Shown: positions 54,423-63,424, numbered from the stretch's first letter. The stretch is DNA of 64,000 nucleotides from Kaistella sp. (GCA_019459085.1 JAIBEW010000010.1:47739-111738), one strand, 5' to 3'. The notes: generated by a model from the letters alone, not told the origin. Program-made: numbers and translations.

Positions 54423-54770
54423 CTAATTATCAATAAAAAATTTCACATTTTCAACCGGTCTTCCGACCATCGCGACAGAACCTTTGATCAGAATCGGCCT
54501 TTGAATTAATGACGGATTCTCAACCAGAATTTTGATCCATTCATCTTCAGAACGCTCCTGACCCGCAAATTTTTCTTTATAAAGATGATCGCCCGTACGG
54601 ATAATTCCTTCCACTTTAAGATTCAGTTTTTTAAGCAGGGTTTTCAGCTCAATCTCGGATAGCGGATTTTCAATGATGTCAATAATTTCAAAATGAATAT
54701 TATTTTCATCAAGATGTTCCAGAATCGCCCTTGATTTTGAACAGGTATTATTATGGAGAACTTTGATCAT
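54423..54770 (-). CDS. arsC: ArsC-type arsenate reductase (glutaredoxin-dependent family)
   Basis: A 115-residue protein with the active-site loop HNNTCSKSRAIL (Cys10), ENPLSEIELKTLLKKL, and the Arg-containing QRPILIKGSVAMVGRP near the C-terminus, as in the ArsC/Spx/YffB superfamily. ArsC-type members reduce arsenate to arsenite with glutathione and glutaredoxin. No other ars gene (arsR, arsB) is adjacent, so arsenate may not be its natural substrate. It starts three bases after the stop of a 52-aa membrane protein. Confidence 0.88.
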   Translation of the reverse strand: MIKVLHNNTCSKSRAILEHLDENNIHFEIIDIIENPLSEIELKTLLKKLNLKVEGIIRTGDHLYKEKFAGQERSEDEWIKILVENPSLIQRPILIKGSVAMVGRPVENVKFFIDN

Positions 54771-54773
54771 TGT

Positions 54774-54932
54774 TTAGGTTTTATTTTTCAAACGGTCCAG
54801 TATTTCCCGATTGATTTTCAAATTTTCATTTGAATTTTTAAGCATTTTAACAAGCCAGTAAATCAAAAATACCAGCGGAACTAAATACAAAACGAGGAAA
54901 ATCAGGAGTTGAAATGAGCCGATTGCCAACAT
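54774..54932 (-). CDS. Small membrane protein, 52 aa, upstream of arsC
   Basis: An uninterrupted frame from ATG (54932) to TAA (54774). The protein has one long hydrophobic segment (residues 7-28, including FQLLIFLVLYLVPLVFLIYW) followed by a charged amphipathic helix (KMLKNSNENLKINREILDRLKNKT). Its stop is three bases before the arsC start and it begins 21 bases after the deoxynucleoside kinase stop, so the three genes look like one transcript. The hydrophobicity pattern and tight fit argue for a real gene. Function unknown. Confidence 0.68.
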   Translation of the reverse strand: MLAIGSFQLLIFLVLYLVPLVFLIYWLVKMLKNSNENLKINREILDRLKNKT

Positions 54933-54953
54933 ATAATTCTTGATTAAAGATTT

Positions 54954-55568
54954 TTAAAATAAACCGTGCATTGCCGTTTCTATACGCTCTAAAATATGCC
55001 CGAAATCTTCAGGCCGGTCTACGAAATCCAGATCATCTACCTCAATAATCAGCAGTTTTCCTTCCGCATATTCCGAGATCCATTTTTCGTATTTATGGTT
55101 GAGTTTAGAGAGATAATCAATGCTGATGGTGGCTTCATAATCCCTTCCGCGTTTGTAAATCTTCTTTACCAGATTCGGCACATCAGATTTCAGATAGATC
55201 AGCAAATCCGGTGCCGAAACAAAACTTTTCATGAGATTAAAAACCGATGCATAATTATTAAAATCGCGGTCGGTCAACAGATTCATTTCGTTGAGATTTT
55301 CAGCGAAAATATGCGCATCTTCATAAATTGTTCTGTCTTGAATGATGTTTTTACCACTTTCACGGATTTCTTTGACCTGACGGAAACGGCTTCCGAGGAA
55401 ATAAATCTGAAGCGCAAAACTCCATTTGCTCATATCGGCATAAAAATCTTCCAGATAAGGGTTGTGGTCTACATCTTCAAATTGGGCATCCCAACCGTAA
55501 TGCTTGGCCAACATGGTGGTTAACGTGGTTTTTCCAGCGCCGATATTTCCTGTTACAGCAATGTGCAT
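54954..55568 (-). CDS. Deoxynucleoside kinase
   Basis: A 204-residue protein with the P-loop GNIGAGKT (7-14), the DNK-type EDVDHNPYLEDFYADMSKWSFALQIYFLGSRF and the DRTIYEDAHIFAENL (DRS-type) segment. It continues with IYLKSDVPNLVKKIYKRGRDYE, the lid region. It phosphorylates deoxyadenosine, deoxyguanosine or deoxycytidine for salvage. Specificity cannot be read from sequence alone. It lies upstream of the small membrane protein and arsC. Confidence 0.93.
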   Translation of the reverse strand: MHIAVTGNIGAGKTTLTTMLAKHYGWDAQFEDVDHNPYLEDFYADMSKWSFALQIYFLGSRFRQVKEIRESGKNIIQDRTIYEDAHIFAENLNEMNLLTDRDFNNYASVFNLMKSFVSAPDLLIYLKSDVPNLVKKIYKRGRDYEATISIDYLSKLNHKYEKWISEYAEGKLLIIEVDDLDFVDRPEDFGHILERIETAMHGLF

Positions 55569-55667
55569 TCTGAATTTTTGTTTAAGTTTTCGTTAAAATG
55601 AATGAAACAGACCCAAGACAGAATTCAGACGAGCGAACGCTCTCCAAAAGCCGCTGGAATTAGATTC

Positions 55668-56438
55668 CTAAGGGTTCTTTTCGATGGGGTAAAGATAAAG
55701 TTTGTTGCCTTTGATAACAAAATAAGAAGCTGAGTTTTTATCCACAATCTGCGAATCCGGAACCCTGAACATGGTCTGAAGATTTTTCCCGGTAAACATA
55801 AAAATTCCGTTTTCCGAAGTCATTAAAATATGTTCATTTTCGCGGCGCAATCTTCGCCCGCCGGTAAAGGCGGTTTCAAAGACTTTTTCTGAATTGAGGC
55901 GATAAACTGTAAAATATTCTTTGGTGAGAACATAAACATTGTTTTCAAAAACAAGAAAATCGGTGAGTTTTTCAAAATCAATATCAAATGGATAAGAATT
56001 TACAGTTCTGTCGTCCCTGAAATTATACTGAATCAGGCGTTTTGTGCTTTCATCCAGGAGCCAGAGCTGCTGCAGATCCTCTGCATATACGAGTTTGATG
56101 AAACCGAATTTCTGCCGGAAATTCACGGTCTGAATTTCATTCAGGTTCTGGTCATAAAATTTAAGTTCCTGTGCGTTTTCAGAAAAAGCGGGAATATTTA
56201 AGGGATTCTGCACCGACTGTATCCTGAAAGGCAAAGTGAACATCAGTCTTCCTTTCTGGTTTCCAAGGGAATCATATTTGGTAAAGCTGAAATCCTTGCT
56301 TTTATAAAGGTAGATATTTCCGTAATCATCCGCAAAAATGTCCTTTGTCTCTTTGATCTGAAGAGAATCAAAAGAGATATTCTTCTGCGCCGGAAGGGTG
56401 CAGAACAGCAGGAGAAATATGATGTTCAGGAGTTTCAT
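55668..56438 (-). CDS. Exported beta-propeller-like protein of unknown function
   Basis: A 256-residue protein with a short signal peptide (about residues 1-18, LLFCTLPAQ). The mature part is beta-rich, with repeated units of the form DIFADDYGNIYLYKSKDFSFTKYDSLG and FLVFENNVYVLTKEYFTVYRLN, resembling a six-bladed NHL-like propeller. I recognise no catalytic motif. TATATTTG (56447-56454, minus) lies eight bases before the start. The upstream gene is a secreted glutaminyl cyclase. Confidence 0.78.
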   Translation of the reverse strand: MKLLNIIFLLLFCTLPAQKNISFDSLQIKETKDIFADDYGNIYLYKSKDFSFTKYDSLGNQKGRLMFTLPFRIQSVQNPLNIPAFSENAQELKFYDQNLNEIQTVNFRQKFGFIKLVYAEDLQQLWLLDESTKRLIQYNFRDDRTVNSYPFDIDFEKLTDFLVFENNVYVLTKEYFTVYRLNSEKVFETAFTGGRRLRRENEHILMTSENGIFMFTGKNLQTMFRVPDSQIVDKNSASYFVIKGNKLYLYPIEKNP

Positions 56439-56446
56439 TCTTTAGT

Positions 56447-56454
56447 CAAATATA
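56447..56454 (-). promoter_or_regulatory. -7 promoter element of the propeller-like gene
   Basis: TATATTTG on the minus strand (exact TANNTTTG), eight bases before the ATG, close to the hairpin that terminates the upstream gene. Confidence 0.45.
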
Positions 56455-56458
56455 AAAA

Positions 56459-56484
56459 AAATGACGCTGTAAAAAACGTCATTT
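56459..56484 (-). terminator. Terminator downstream of the glutaminyl cyclase gene
   Basis: AAATGACG and its complement around a ten-base loop, followed by seven or more T on the minus strand, 17 bases after the stop. Confidence 0.82.
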
Positions 56485-56501
56485 GATATTGAGTCTAAAA
56501 G

Positions 56502-57524
56502 TTATTTAATGGTGACTTCATAAATCTTCGGCCAGTTTTTGCCTGTAACCAGCATATTGTCGCCTTTGAAGGCTATTCCGTTCAGTACATCGTCATTTCC
56601 GGTCGTATGCTGTTTTGCAATTTCAGAAAAATCAAATTTTCCCACCACTTCGCCGTTTGCAGGATTTATTTTCAGAATAATGGGCTTCTGCCACACATTT
56701 GCATAGATATATCCTTTGTGGTATTCGAGTTCGTTGAGTTGGTCGTAGGCTTCAGAATTTCCGGCTACCGAAATATATCTGACCATTTTTGAAGGTTCAT
56801 TCACGTCCAGAAAGTAAATATTTTTTGTTCCGTCTGATACAATCAGATTTTTTCCGTCATAGGTCAAGCCCCATCCTTCGCCAATGATATTGGGATATGC
56901 AAATTCACCGAGTAATTTCAAAGAACTTTTATCATAGATAAATCCTTTTTTGTTTTGCCAGGTGAGCTGATAGATTTTATCGCCCACAATCGTGCTTCCT
57001 TCTGAGAAAACATCCTTCGGCTGAAGGGTTGTAGCGATCGGAGTTGTTGTGCCGAGTGTATATTTCAAAATCTGCGAAGAGCCGTTCTGGCCGTCAGATT
57101 CATAAACAGTATTGCCTTCGAGCTGAAAACCCTGTACAAAATTTTTCGGATCGTGTGGATATTCCTGCACAATTTCGTAGCTGAGTTTTGCTTCGGGATT
57201 TTTTGCAAAAACATTGATCGTAGCGTCCTGAGTCAGGATTTCTCCGCCTTTCTTTTTGATGTTGAACGTTACCGGATTGTCGCCAAGCGTGAAAAATTTG
57301 GGATCTACAACAAGATCCGACGTTTCTTTATCTCCAAAACTGATGGAAACGGATTCCGCATTTTCGGTTACTTCTTTCGGAAGGACCAGCGCATCACCAA
57401 AATGGTACCCTTTGCTTTGCATAGAAATGTTGTATTCATTTAAGGAATTGAGGATTTCTTTGTCTTTGTTGCAGGAAGCTAAGAAAGTCAGGGCAAAAAG
57501 CCCGATCAGAAAAGATTTTTTCAT
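56502..57524 (-). CDS. Glutaminyl-peptide cyclotransferase (plant-type), lipoprotein
   Basis: A 340-residue protein with a lipoprotein signal peptide (LTFLASC, Cys about residue 18). After a short beta domain (about 20-110) comes the propeller-type glutamine cyclotransferase domain (about 110-340): SYEIVQEYPHDPKNFVQGFQLEGNTVYESDGQNGSSQ, ITWQNKKGFIYDKSSL-like units and ELEYHKGYIYANVWQKPIILKINPANGEVVGKFD. It converts N-terminal Gln to pyroglutamate. It sits in the envelope, facing the periplasm or the exterior. Confidence 0.92.
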   Translation of the reverse strand: MKKSFLIGLFALTFLASCNKDKEILNSLNEYNISMQSKGYHFGDALVLPKEVTENAESVSISFGDKETSDLVVDPKFFTLGDNPVTFNIKKKGGEILTQDATINVFAKNPEAKLSYEIVQEYPHDPKNFVQGFQLEGNTVYESDGQNGSSQILKYTLGTTTPIATTLQPKDVFSEGSTIVGDKIYQLTWQNKKGFIYDKSSLKLLGEFAYPNIIGEGWGLTYDGKNLIVSDGTKNIYFLDVNEPSKMVRYISVAGNSEAYDQLNELEYHKGYIYANVWQKPIILKINPANGEVVGKFDFSEIAKQHTTGNDDVLNGIAFKGDNMLVTGKNWPKIYEVTIK

Positions 57525-57680
57525 CCGGTTTTTTTTACAAAACTACAAATTACAGCGCAATATTCTCCCTATCAGTCAAAATAACTCAATAGTTTTCAAT
57601 TATGGTGGAGACGCTCATCCTTAATCGAAACAGAAACTTCGGGTATTTGCAAACTCCGTTATTTCAGCCGGCCCGACAAT

Positions 57681-58118
57681 TTATTTCGATTTTTCTATAA
57701 ATTCCTTTAAACTTTCACCGATAATGGCGTTCCAGCCGTTTGTAAAACTTTCTGTCTGAAAATCTTTTCCGAGATGTTTAAAATTCTCCAGACCTTTATG
57801 GGTCAGCGTAAGGAGTGTGTCAGTCCCTTCCGGCTCTAGTTCCCATTTCACAATGCTTTTTTCTTTCGAAAATTCAGGATAAGTCCAGGTGTGTTTGAAT
57901 TTGCGGTGCGGAATCACTTCCAGAATTTCGCCGTGATGGTGGTATTTGTTTGCTCCGCCCGGTTCATAAAAATTGAATTGGTTGTGAAGGGCGAGTTCAA
58001 AATCCGGGATGTCAAAATACCAGATTTTCATTTGGCTTCTGTCGGTTAAAGCAGTCCACACTTTTTCTACCGGTGCTTTAATCTTTTGTTTGATGACAAC
58101 ATTTTCGTGCATAATCAA
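57681..58118 (-). CDS. SRPBCC (AHSA1-like) domain protein
   Basis: A 145-residue single-domain protein opening VVIKQKIKAPVEKVWTALTDRSQMKIWYFDIPDFE and ending WNAIIGESLKEFIEKSK, the AHSA1/SRPBCC pattern. An ATG two codons downstream (58112) is an alternative start. It is a third SRPBCC paralogue of the window, standing alone and divergent from the metallo-beta-lactamase-fold gene. Ligand unknown. Confidence 0.88.
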   Translation of the reverse strand: MIMHENVVIKQKIKAPVEKVWTALTDRSQMKIWYFDIPDFELALHNQFNFYEPGGANKYHHHGEILEVIPHRKFKHTWTYPEFSKEKSIVKWELEPEGTDTLLTLTHKGLENFKHLGKDFQTESFTNGWNAIIGESLKEFIEKSK

Positions 58119-58274
58119 AATTTTTAAGTGGAATAAAGTTAAGATTAATTTCAGTTTCGGTACAATTAAACCGGTTGTTTTTTTGTCTTTTCAAATATGT
58201 CTAAATTTACCTGGTTTTAAAGGAAATTACACCGCTGAACGTCAAACTTACCATCAACCAGATTTTTTTTCAGG

Positions 58275-59393
58275 ATGAAAATTTTAAAAATCACAATGAT
58301 TACATTTCTTCTTATTGCAGCGGTTCTCGCCGCGTTCACCTTTCTGTTTATGCAGCATCCTCAGTTCGGAAAGGCTCCTTCCGGAAAACGTCTCGAGAAA
58401 ATCCGGAAATCTCCGCATTTTAAAGACGGCAAGTTCAACAATATGAATCCAACGCCGCAGCTTGCCGACGACACCAGCATGCCGGAAGTGATGTTCCGTT
58501 TCCTGTTCGGAAAAAAGGAAAAACAAAGACCGGCGCAGCAATTCAGTTTCGCCAAAACCGACTTGAAGCAGCTTGATCCGAAGGAAAATGTGTATATCTG
58601 GATGGGACATTCTTCATATTTTATGCAGATCGACGGAAAAAAAATTCTGATAGACCCGGTTTTAAGTGGCCATGCTTCTCCGCTGTCTTTCATCACCAAA
58701 GCATTTCCCGGCACCGATTTATACACAACGGACGATATTCCGGATCTTGATTATCTGATTATTACGCACGATCACTGGGATCATCTTGATTATGAAACCG
58801 TAAAAAAACTGAAACCGAAAGTAAAACAGGTCATCACAGGATTGGGAACCGCCGAACATCTGGAATACTGGAACTACGATCCGAAAAAAATCATTGAGCT
58901 CGACTGGGGCGAAAATTCTGACTTGGGAAACGATTTCAAAGTCTATTGTGAAACGGCGAGGCATTTTTCCGGACGCGGACTAAAACGCGATCAAGCGATC
59001 TGGGCAAGTTTTGTGTTCGAAACGCCGCAAAGGAGGATTTACATCGGTGGAGATTCCGGTTTTGATGATCATTTCGAGAAAATCGGCAACCGGCACGGTG
59101 GTTTCGATCTGGCCATTCTGGAAAACGGTCAGTACAACAAAGACTGGAAATATATCCATCTGCTGCCTGAAGAATTTTTTGCCGCCGCGAAAAACCTTAA
59201 AGCCAAAAGAGTAATTGCCGTGCACAATTCCAAATTTGCTTTGGCCTTACATCCGTGGGATGAGCCTTTGGAAAGAATTTCTGATCTGAATAAAAAAGAA
59301 AAACAGCGACTCATCACACCAAAAATCGGTGAAAAAGTAATTTGGGAAGATGATGCAAAAGTGTATGAAAAATGGTGGGAATTTCATCAATAA
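58275..59393 (+). CDS. Metallo-beta-lactamase-fold hydrolase, NAPE-PLD-like, membrane-anchored
   Basis: A 372-residue protein. The first 25 residues are a hydrophobic anchor or signal. The MBL domain begins at about residue 105 (WMGHSSYFMQIDGKKILIDPVL) with the metal motif THDHWDH (164-170) and later ETARHFSGRG, IGGDSGFDDHFE, LENGQYN and AVHNSKFALALHPWDEP, the NAPE-phospholipase-D-like group. It probably binds two zinc ions and cleaves a phosphodiester or lactone; the substrate is unknown. No partner gene is nearby. Confidence 0.9.
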   Translation: MKILKITMITFLLIAAVLAAFTFLFMQHPQFGKAPSGKRLEKIRKSPHFKDGKFNNMNPTPQLADDTSMPEVMFRFLFGKKEKQRPAQQFSFAKTDLKQLDPKENVYIWMGHSSYFMQIDGKKILIDPVLSGHASPLSFITKAFPGTDLYTTDDIPDLDYLIITHDHWDHLDYETVKKLKPKVKQVITGLGTAEHLEYWNYDPKKIIELDWGENSDLGNDFKVYCETARHFSGRGLKRDQAIWASFVFETPQRRIYIGGDSGFDDHFEKIGNRHGGFDLAILENGQYNKDWKYIHLLPEEFFAAAKNLKAKRVIAVHNSKFALALHPWDEPLERISDLNKKEKQRLITPKIGEKVIWEDDAKVYEKWWEFHQ

Positions 59394-59470
59394 AAACAAT
59401 TCATGTTTCTGATGAGTTTTAGCAAAAAATCACTATTTTAGTTGAATCAGAGCAAGAAAATTTTAAAAAA

Positions 59471-60235
59471 ATGAAAAAAACACTACAAATCGCCAACGGA
59501 TTCTTCCTGGTTTTCACCATTGTCTTCAATTATGTAAGCAATACCGGTGTTTTTAACGGAAAAACGATCGGTAATGTGTCCGACCAGTACCACACTTTGT
59601 TCACACCCGCCGGTTATGCGTTCTCCATTTGGGGGCTTATCTATCTTCTGATGTTCGCTTTTGTTATGTACACAGGTCGCAGTCTGTTCGATCCCGAAAA
59701 AAATGACGCAGACCGATTTGTACAAAAAACCGGCTGGTGGTTTGTGATTTCCTGCATCGCCAACTGCGCATGGATTGTAGCGTGGCTTTACGGTTATACG
59801 GGTTTTTCTGTTTTAATTCTGGTCATCTGTCTGGTCGCTCTTTTAAAGATACTTTTGGAAGCGTTACAACATCATCAAACCACCGCACAGAAATGGTTTA
59901 TCAACATCCCTTTTCAGATTTATGCAGGCTGGATGAGTGTAGCGCTGATCACAGCCGCTGCATCCTGGCTTAAAAAAACCGATTGGAACGGTTGGGGAAT
60001 TTCAGAAATTACATGGACCCTTATTTTAATTTTTATTGCTTCGGCGATTCATCTGTTGATGACGTGGAAAAAAAATGCCCCTGTTTTTGCTTTAGTCGCG
60101 GTTTGGGCACTCATTGCGATCGCACAGGCGAATACAGATGGAAACGAAACTGTTTATTTATTTGCACTTACTGCAGCGGCGGCGCTTTTCATGAGCAGTG
60201 TTGCGCACTTATACCGAAAAAGACTGCAGGCGTAA
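59471..60235 (+). CDS. TspO/MBR-related membrane protein
   Basis: A 254-residue protein with seven hydrophobic segments. The TspO-type Trp-rich parts are TPAGYAFSIWGLIYLLMFAFV, WWFVISCIANCAWIVAWLYG and IPFQIYAGWMSVALITAAASWL. It is longer than classical TspO (about 160 residues) by two C-terminal helices. Members bind porphyrins or other hydrophobic ligands; here the role is unknown. It has its own short intergenic region and is followed by the frameshifted hydrolase. Confidence 0.85.
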   Translation: MKKTLQIANGFFLVFTIVFNYVSNTGVFNGKTIGNVSDQYHTLFTPAGYAFSIWGLIYLLMFAFVMYTGRSLFDPEKNDADRFVQKTGWWFVISCIANCAWIVAWLYGYTGFSVLILVICLVALLKILLEALQHHQTTAQKWFINIPFQIYAGWMSVALITAAASWLKKTDWNGWGISEITWTLILIFIASAIHLLMTWKKNAPVFALVAVWALIAIAQANTDGNETVYLFALTAAAALFMSSVAHLYRKRLQA

Positions 60236-60286
60236 GCAAACGCTCTGCACTTCTCCGGATGAAAAGCTTCTGAAAAATAGTTTTTG

Positions 60287-60294
60287 TATTTTTG
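60287..60294 (+). promoter_or_regulatory. -7 promoter element of the alpha/beta hydrolase
   Basis: TATTTTTG (exact TANNTTTG), 15 bases before the ATG at 60310. This marks 60310 as the likely start of the interrupted gene. Confidence 0.45.
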
Positions 60295-60309
60295 AGAAAA
60301 TTTTCAGCA

Positions 60310-61312
60310 TGAACTTACGCAACTTCGTCAGCATATTTTTTATTTTATTCACTGTTTCTTTCACCGCTCAGGATCTTTCCCGACTTCAACCGCTCGATGC
60401 TGAACTTACTACGGTAAAATATCCTTTTCCGGTTAAATTTAAGGTATTAAAAACTCAGGAACAGGAAATGAAAATGGCTTACATGGATGTGAAGCCGGAA
60501 AAGCCAAACGCAAAACCATCGTACTCCTTCATGGTAAAAATTTCAATGGCTATTATTTTGAACAGACTGCCAAAGTTCTTCAAAAAGAAGGTTTCAGAGT
60601 AATTATTCCGGATCAGATTGGCTTTGGAAAGTCTTCAAAACCCAAACAGTATCAGTTCAGTTTTCAGCAGCTAGCGGAAAACACAAAATCGATTCTTGAT
60701 GATCTTAAAATCGATAAATTCATGATTCTTGGTCATTCCATGGGCGGAATGCTGGCCACGAAAATGGCCGTCATGTATCCTGAAAATGTTGAAAAACTGT
60801 TACTCGCCAATCCGATAGGGCTTGAAGATTACCGTAAATTTTCTCCTTACCAGAATATTGACAAACAATATGCTGCGGAGCTTAAAAATACGTACGATTC
60901 CTATAAAGCGTATCAGCTGAAATTTTATTACGACGGAAAATGGAAACCGGAATACGACAAATGGCTGAACCTTCTCGCCGGCTGGACCATTTCTAAAGAT
61001 TTTCCCATCACCGCCTGGAACGCCGCGCTCACCTCAGACATGATCTACACGCAGCCGGTGGTTGATGATTTTGAAAAAATAAAAACCCCTACCCTTCTGA
61101 TCATTGGAACGCGCGACAGAACCGCCATCGGAAAAGCAAATGCTCCGAAAGAACTTCAGCCACTGATGGGACTTTATCAAAATCTCGGAAAAGAAACCCA
61201 GAAAAAAATAAAAGACTCAAAACTCGTGGAACTTGACAACGTAGGACATTCGCCGCATATTGAGGTGTTTGACCGTTTCATTAAACCTTTACTCGCTTTT
61301 ATAAAAGAATAA
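60310..61312 (+). pseudogene. Alpha/beta hydrolase interrupted by one frameshift
   Basis: The first part (60310 to about 60515) encodes a signal peptide (MNLRNFVSIFFILFTVSFTAQ) and the start of the domain. The frame then changes by one base near the AAAA run at 60512-60515. From there another frame continues with TIVLLHGKNFNGYYFEQTAKVLQ, DQIGFGKSSKP, the nucleophile elbow GHSMGG, IIGTRDRTAIG (acid) and NVGHSPH (His). Restoring one A gives an uninterrupted family-length protein of about 334 residues with a complete catalytic triad, so the break is recent, or is a sequencing or assembly error in a homopolymer. If genuine, the gene is inactive unless frameshifted. Confidence 0.82.
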
Positions 61313-61320
61313 TCCACATC

Positions 61321-61347
61321 AGACTTCCCTTTCGGAAGTCTTTTTTA
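61321..61347 (+). terminator. Terminator downstream of the hydrolase gene
   Basis: AGACTTCC, a five-base loop, the complement, then six T, eight bases after the stop at 61312. Confidence 0.85.
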
Positions 61348-61381
61348 TTTTCTTAAATTTACGCTCATTAAAAAATAAAGA

Positions 61382-62596
61382 ATGAAAAACGCCTATATTA
61401 TTGACGGAACACGCTCTGCAATCGGAAATTTTAAAGGCAGCCTGGCTGCTTTGAGAACTGATGATTTGATGGCTTCCGTCCTCAAAAGTCTGATTGAAAA
61501 AAATCCAGACCTGCCTTTAGACAAAATTGATGATGTGATTATCGGTTGCGCCAATCAGGCCGGCGAAGACAACCGGAATGTGGCAAGAATGGCTCTGCTT
61601 TTGGCCGGACTTCCGACGAGTGTTCCGGGCGAAACGGTGAATCGGCTCTGCGCTTCGGGAATGAGTTCTGTTGCACAGGCGATGAGAGCCATCAAAGCCG
61701 GAGAAGGCGACCTTTTTATTGCAGGCGGCGTGGAAGGAATGTCGAGAGCGCCTTTCGTAATTTCAAAGGCTGAAAACGGATTCGCAACCGACCAGAAAAT
61801 GTTTGATTCCAGTTTTGGGTGGCGTTTCATCAATCCGAAAATGGAAAAAATGTATGGCGTAGAAGCCATGGGAAAAACCGCAGAAAATTTAGCAGAAATC
61901 TATAAAATCTCGCGTGATGAGCAGGATGAATTTGCCCTGAATTCGCAGATGAAAGCGAAAAAAGCGCAGGAATCCGGGCGGTTGGCTGAAGAAATTTCAG
62001 ACATTGTCATTCCACAAAGAAAAGGCGATGCTGTAGTTATCAGTAAAGATGAATTCATCAAACCCAATTCCAGTTTAGAAATTTTAGGAAAGCTGAAACC
62101 GGCTTTTTTAAAGGAAAACGGAACCGTTACTCCCGGAAATGCTTCCGGACTCAACGACGGCGCCGCTGCAGTGATTATTGCATCTGATGAAGCGGTAAAA
62201 AATTACGGACTGAAACCTTTGGCAAAAATCTTAAGTTCAGCCGTTGTTGGCGTGGAACCCGGAATTATGGGAATAGGCCCTGTGGAAGCTACGAAACTGG
62301 CTTTAAAAAGAGCAAATCTTACTTTGGAAGATATCGGCATCATTGAACTCAACGAAGCTTTTGCTGCACAGAGTATCGCGTGTTTAAAGGAACTCGGAAT
62401 TGCCAATGACGATGAAAGAGTGAATGTAAACGGCGGCGCGATTGCACTGGGTCATCCGCTAGGGATGAGCGGAACACGAATTACGTACTCCGCGGCACTC
62501 GAACTGGAAAAAACCGGAAAAAAATATGCGCTCGCAACGATGTGCATTGGTGTTGGACAGGGTTACGCGGTGATTCTGGAGAATACAAATATGTAA
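61382..62596 (+). CDS. Acetyl-CoA C-acyltransferase (thiolase), PcaF-like
   Basis: A 404-residue thiolase with the active-site Cys90 in TVNRLCASGMSS, the His-containing GGAIALGHPLGMSGTR and the second Cys in ATMCIGVGQGYAVI. The stretch IIGCANQAGEDNRNVARMALLLAGLP resembles the beta-ketoadipyl-CoA thiolase (PcaF/PaaJ) branch more than FadA. It cleaves 3-ketoacyl-CoA in fatty-acid or aromatic-compound breakdown. A TAAATTTA near-match to the -7 element lies 20 bases upstream. Confidence 0.94.
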   Translation: MKNAYIIDGTRSAIGNFKGSLAALRTDDLMASVLKSLIEKNPDLPLDKIDDVIIGCANQAGEDNRNVARMALLLAGLPTSVPGETVNRLCASGMSSVAQAMRAIKAGEGDLFIAGGVEGMSRAPFVISKAENGFATDQKMFDSSFGWRFINPKMEKMYGVEAMGKTAENLAEIYKISRDEQDEFALNSQMKAKKAQESGRLAEEISDIVIPQRKGDAVVISKDEFIKPNSSLEILGKLKPAFLKENGTVTPGNASGLNDGAAAVIIASDEAVKNYGLKPLAKILSSAVVGVEPGIMGIGPVEATKLALKRANLTLEDIGIIELNEAFAAQSIACLKELGIANDDERVNVNGGAIALGHPLGMSGTRITYSAALELEKTGKKYALATMCIGVGQGYAVILENTNM

Positions 62597-62617
62597 GAAG
62601 TTCAGAAATAATCAAAA

Positions 62618-62646
62618 AAAACTGCTGAAAATTTCAGCAGTTTTTT
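62618..62646. terminator. Bidirectional terminator between thiolase and SDR genes
   Basis: ACTGCTGAAA and its complement around a single base, flanked by A-rich and T-rich arms, between convergent genes. A fragment with the same ACTGCTGAAA appears at 63871, before the DUF1801 gene. Confidence 0.85.
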
Positions 62647-62650
62647 GTTT

Positions 62651-63412
62651 TTATAAATTCACACCGCCGGAAACCTCAATCCGTTGTCCGTTGATCCATT
62701 TTGAATCATCGGTGCAGAGAAATGCGACCACCGAACCGATATCTTCGGGGAGCCCTACTCTGCCAAGCGCCGTACTTTCAGAAATATGTCTGTTAATCTG
62801 CTCATTATCCCGAACGGCACCTCCACCAAAATCGGTTTCAATTGCTCCGGGAGCTACGGTGTTCACGCGGATCCGGCGTTTCCCAAGTTCCAGAGCCCAG
62901 TATTTTGTGATGGTCGTGATGGCAGCTTTCAGACCTGCATAAACGGAATAGCCGACCATCGAAAACCTCGTCAAGCCGGTCCCGATATTCACAATTCCGC
63001 CGCCGTCGTTCATGTAAGTCAGCATTTTTTGGGTAAGGAAATACGGACTTTTTACATGGATGTTCATCAACGTGTCAAAAGTTTTTTCGTCGGTTTCTCC
63101 CAAAACAGTGGGTAAACCGATTCCTGCGTTATTGATGAGAAAATCAATTTTGTGGCCTCCAAATTTTTCGTTCATGATTTTTTGAAGATTCCCAAAAAAT
63201 TCTTCAAAACCGTCCTGATTATCGACATTTAGCTGAAGAAAGGCTGACCTCTGTCCGAGTTTTTCAATTTCCTGCGCCACTTCTGCAGCTTCATCTGCTT
63301 TGGAATTGTACGTAAAAATAACGTCGAGACCTTTTTTTGCCAGACTCAGCGCCATATCTTTCCCCAACCCGCGGCTGGCTCCTGTAACCAATGCTAATTT
63401 GTTCATATTCAT
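62651..63412 (-). CDS. Short-chain dehydrogenase/reductase with Thr in place of the catalytic Ser
   Basis: A 253-residue classical SDR with TGASRGLG (10-17), NNAG (94-97), YAGLK (Tyr158, Lys162) and the C-terminal INGQRIEVSGGVNL. The residue 13 before the catalytic Tyr, normally Ser, is Thr145 (VNIGTGLTRFSMVGYSVY). Thr can sometimes replace Ser, so activity may be kept or changed. It is NAD(P)-dependent with unknown substrate. It starts just before the DUF1801 gene ends. Confidence 0.9.
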   Translation of the reverse strand: MNMNKLALVTGASRGLGKDMALSLAKKGLDVIFTYNSKADEAAEVAQEIEKLGQRSAFLQLNVDNQDGFEEFFGNLQKIMNEKFGGHKIDFLINNAGIGLPTVLGETDEKTFDTLMNIHVKSPYFLTQKMLTYMNDGGGIVNIGTGLTRFSMVGYSVYAGLKAAITTITKYWALELGKRRIRVNTVAPGAIETDFGGGAVRDNEQINRHISESTALGRVGLPEDIGSVVAFLCTDDSKWINGQRIEVSGGVNL

Positions 63413-63424
63413 TTTTTTGAAGAT

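Noticed and set aside
54423..54770. An arsenic-resistance operon
   Set aside because: Only one ArsC-like gene is present; no arsR, transporter or second ars gene is near.
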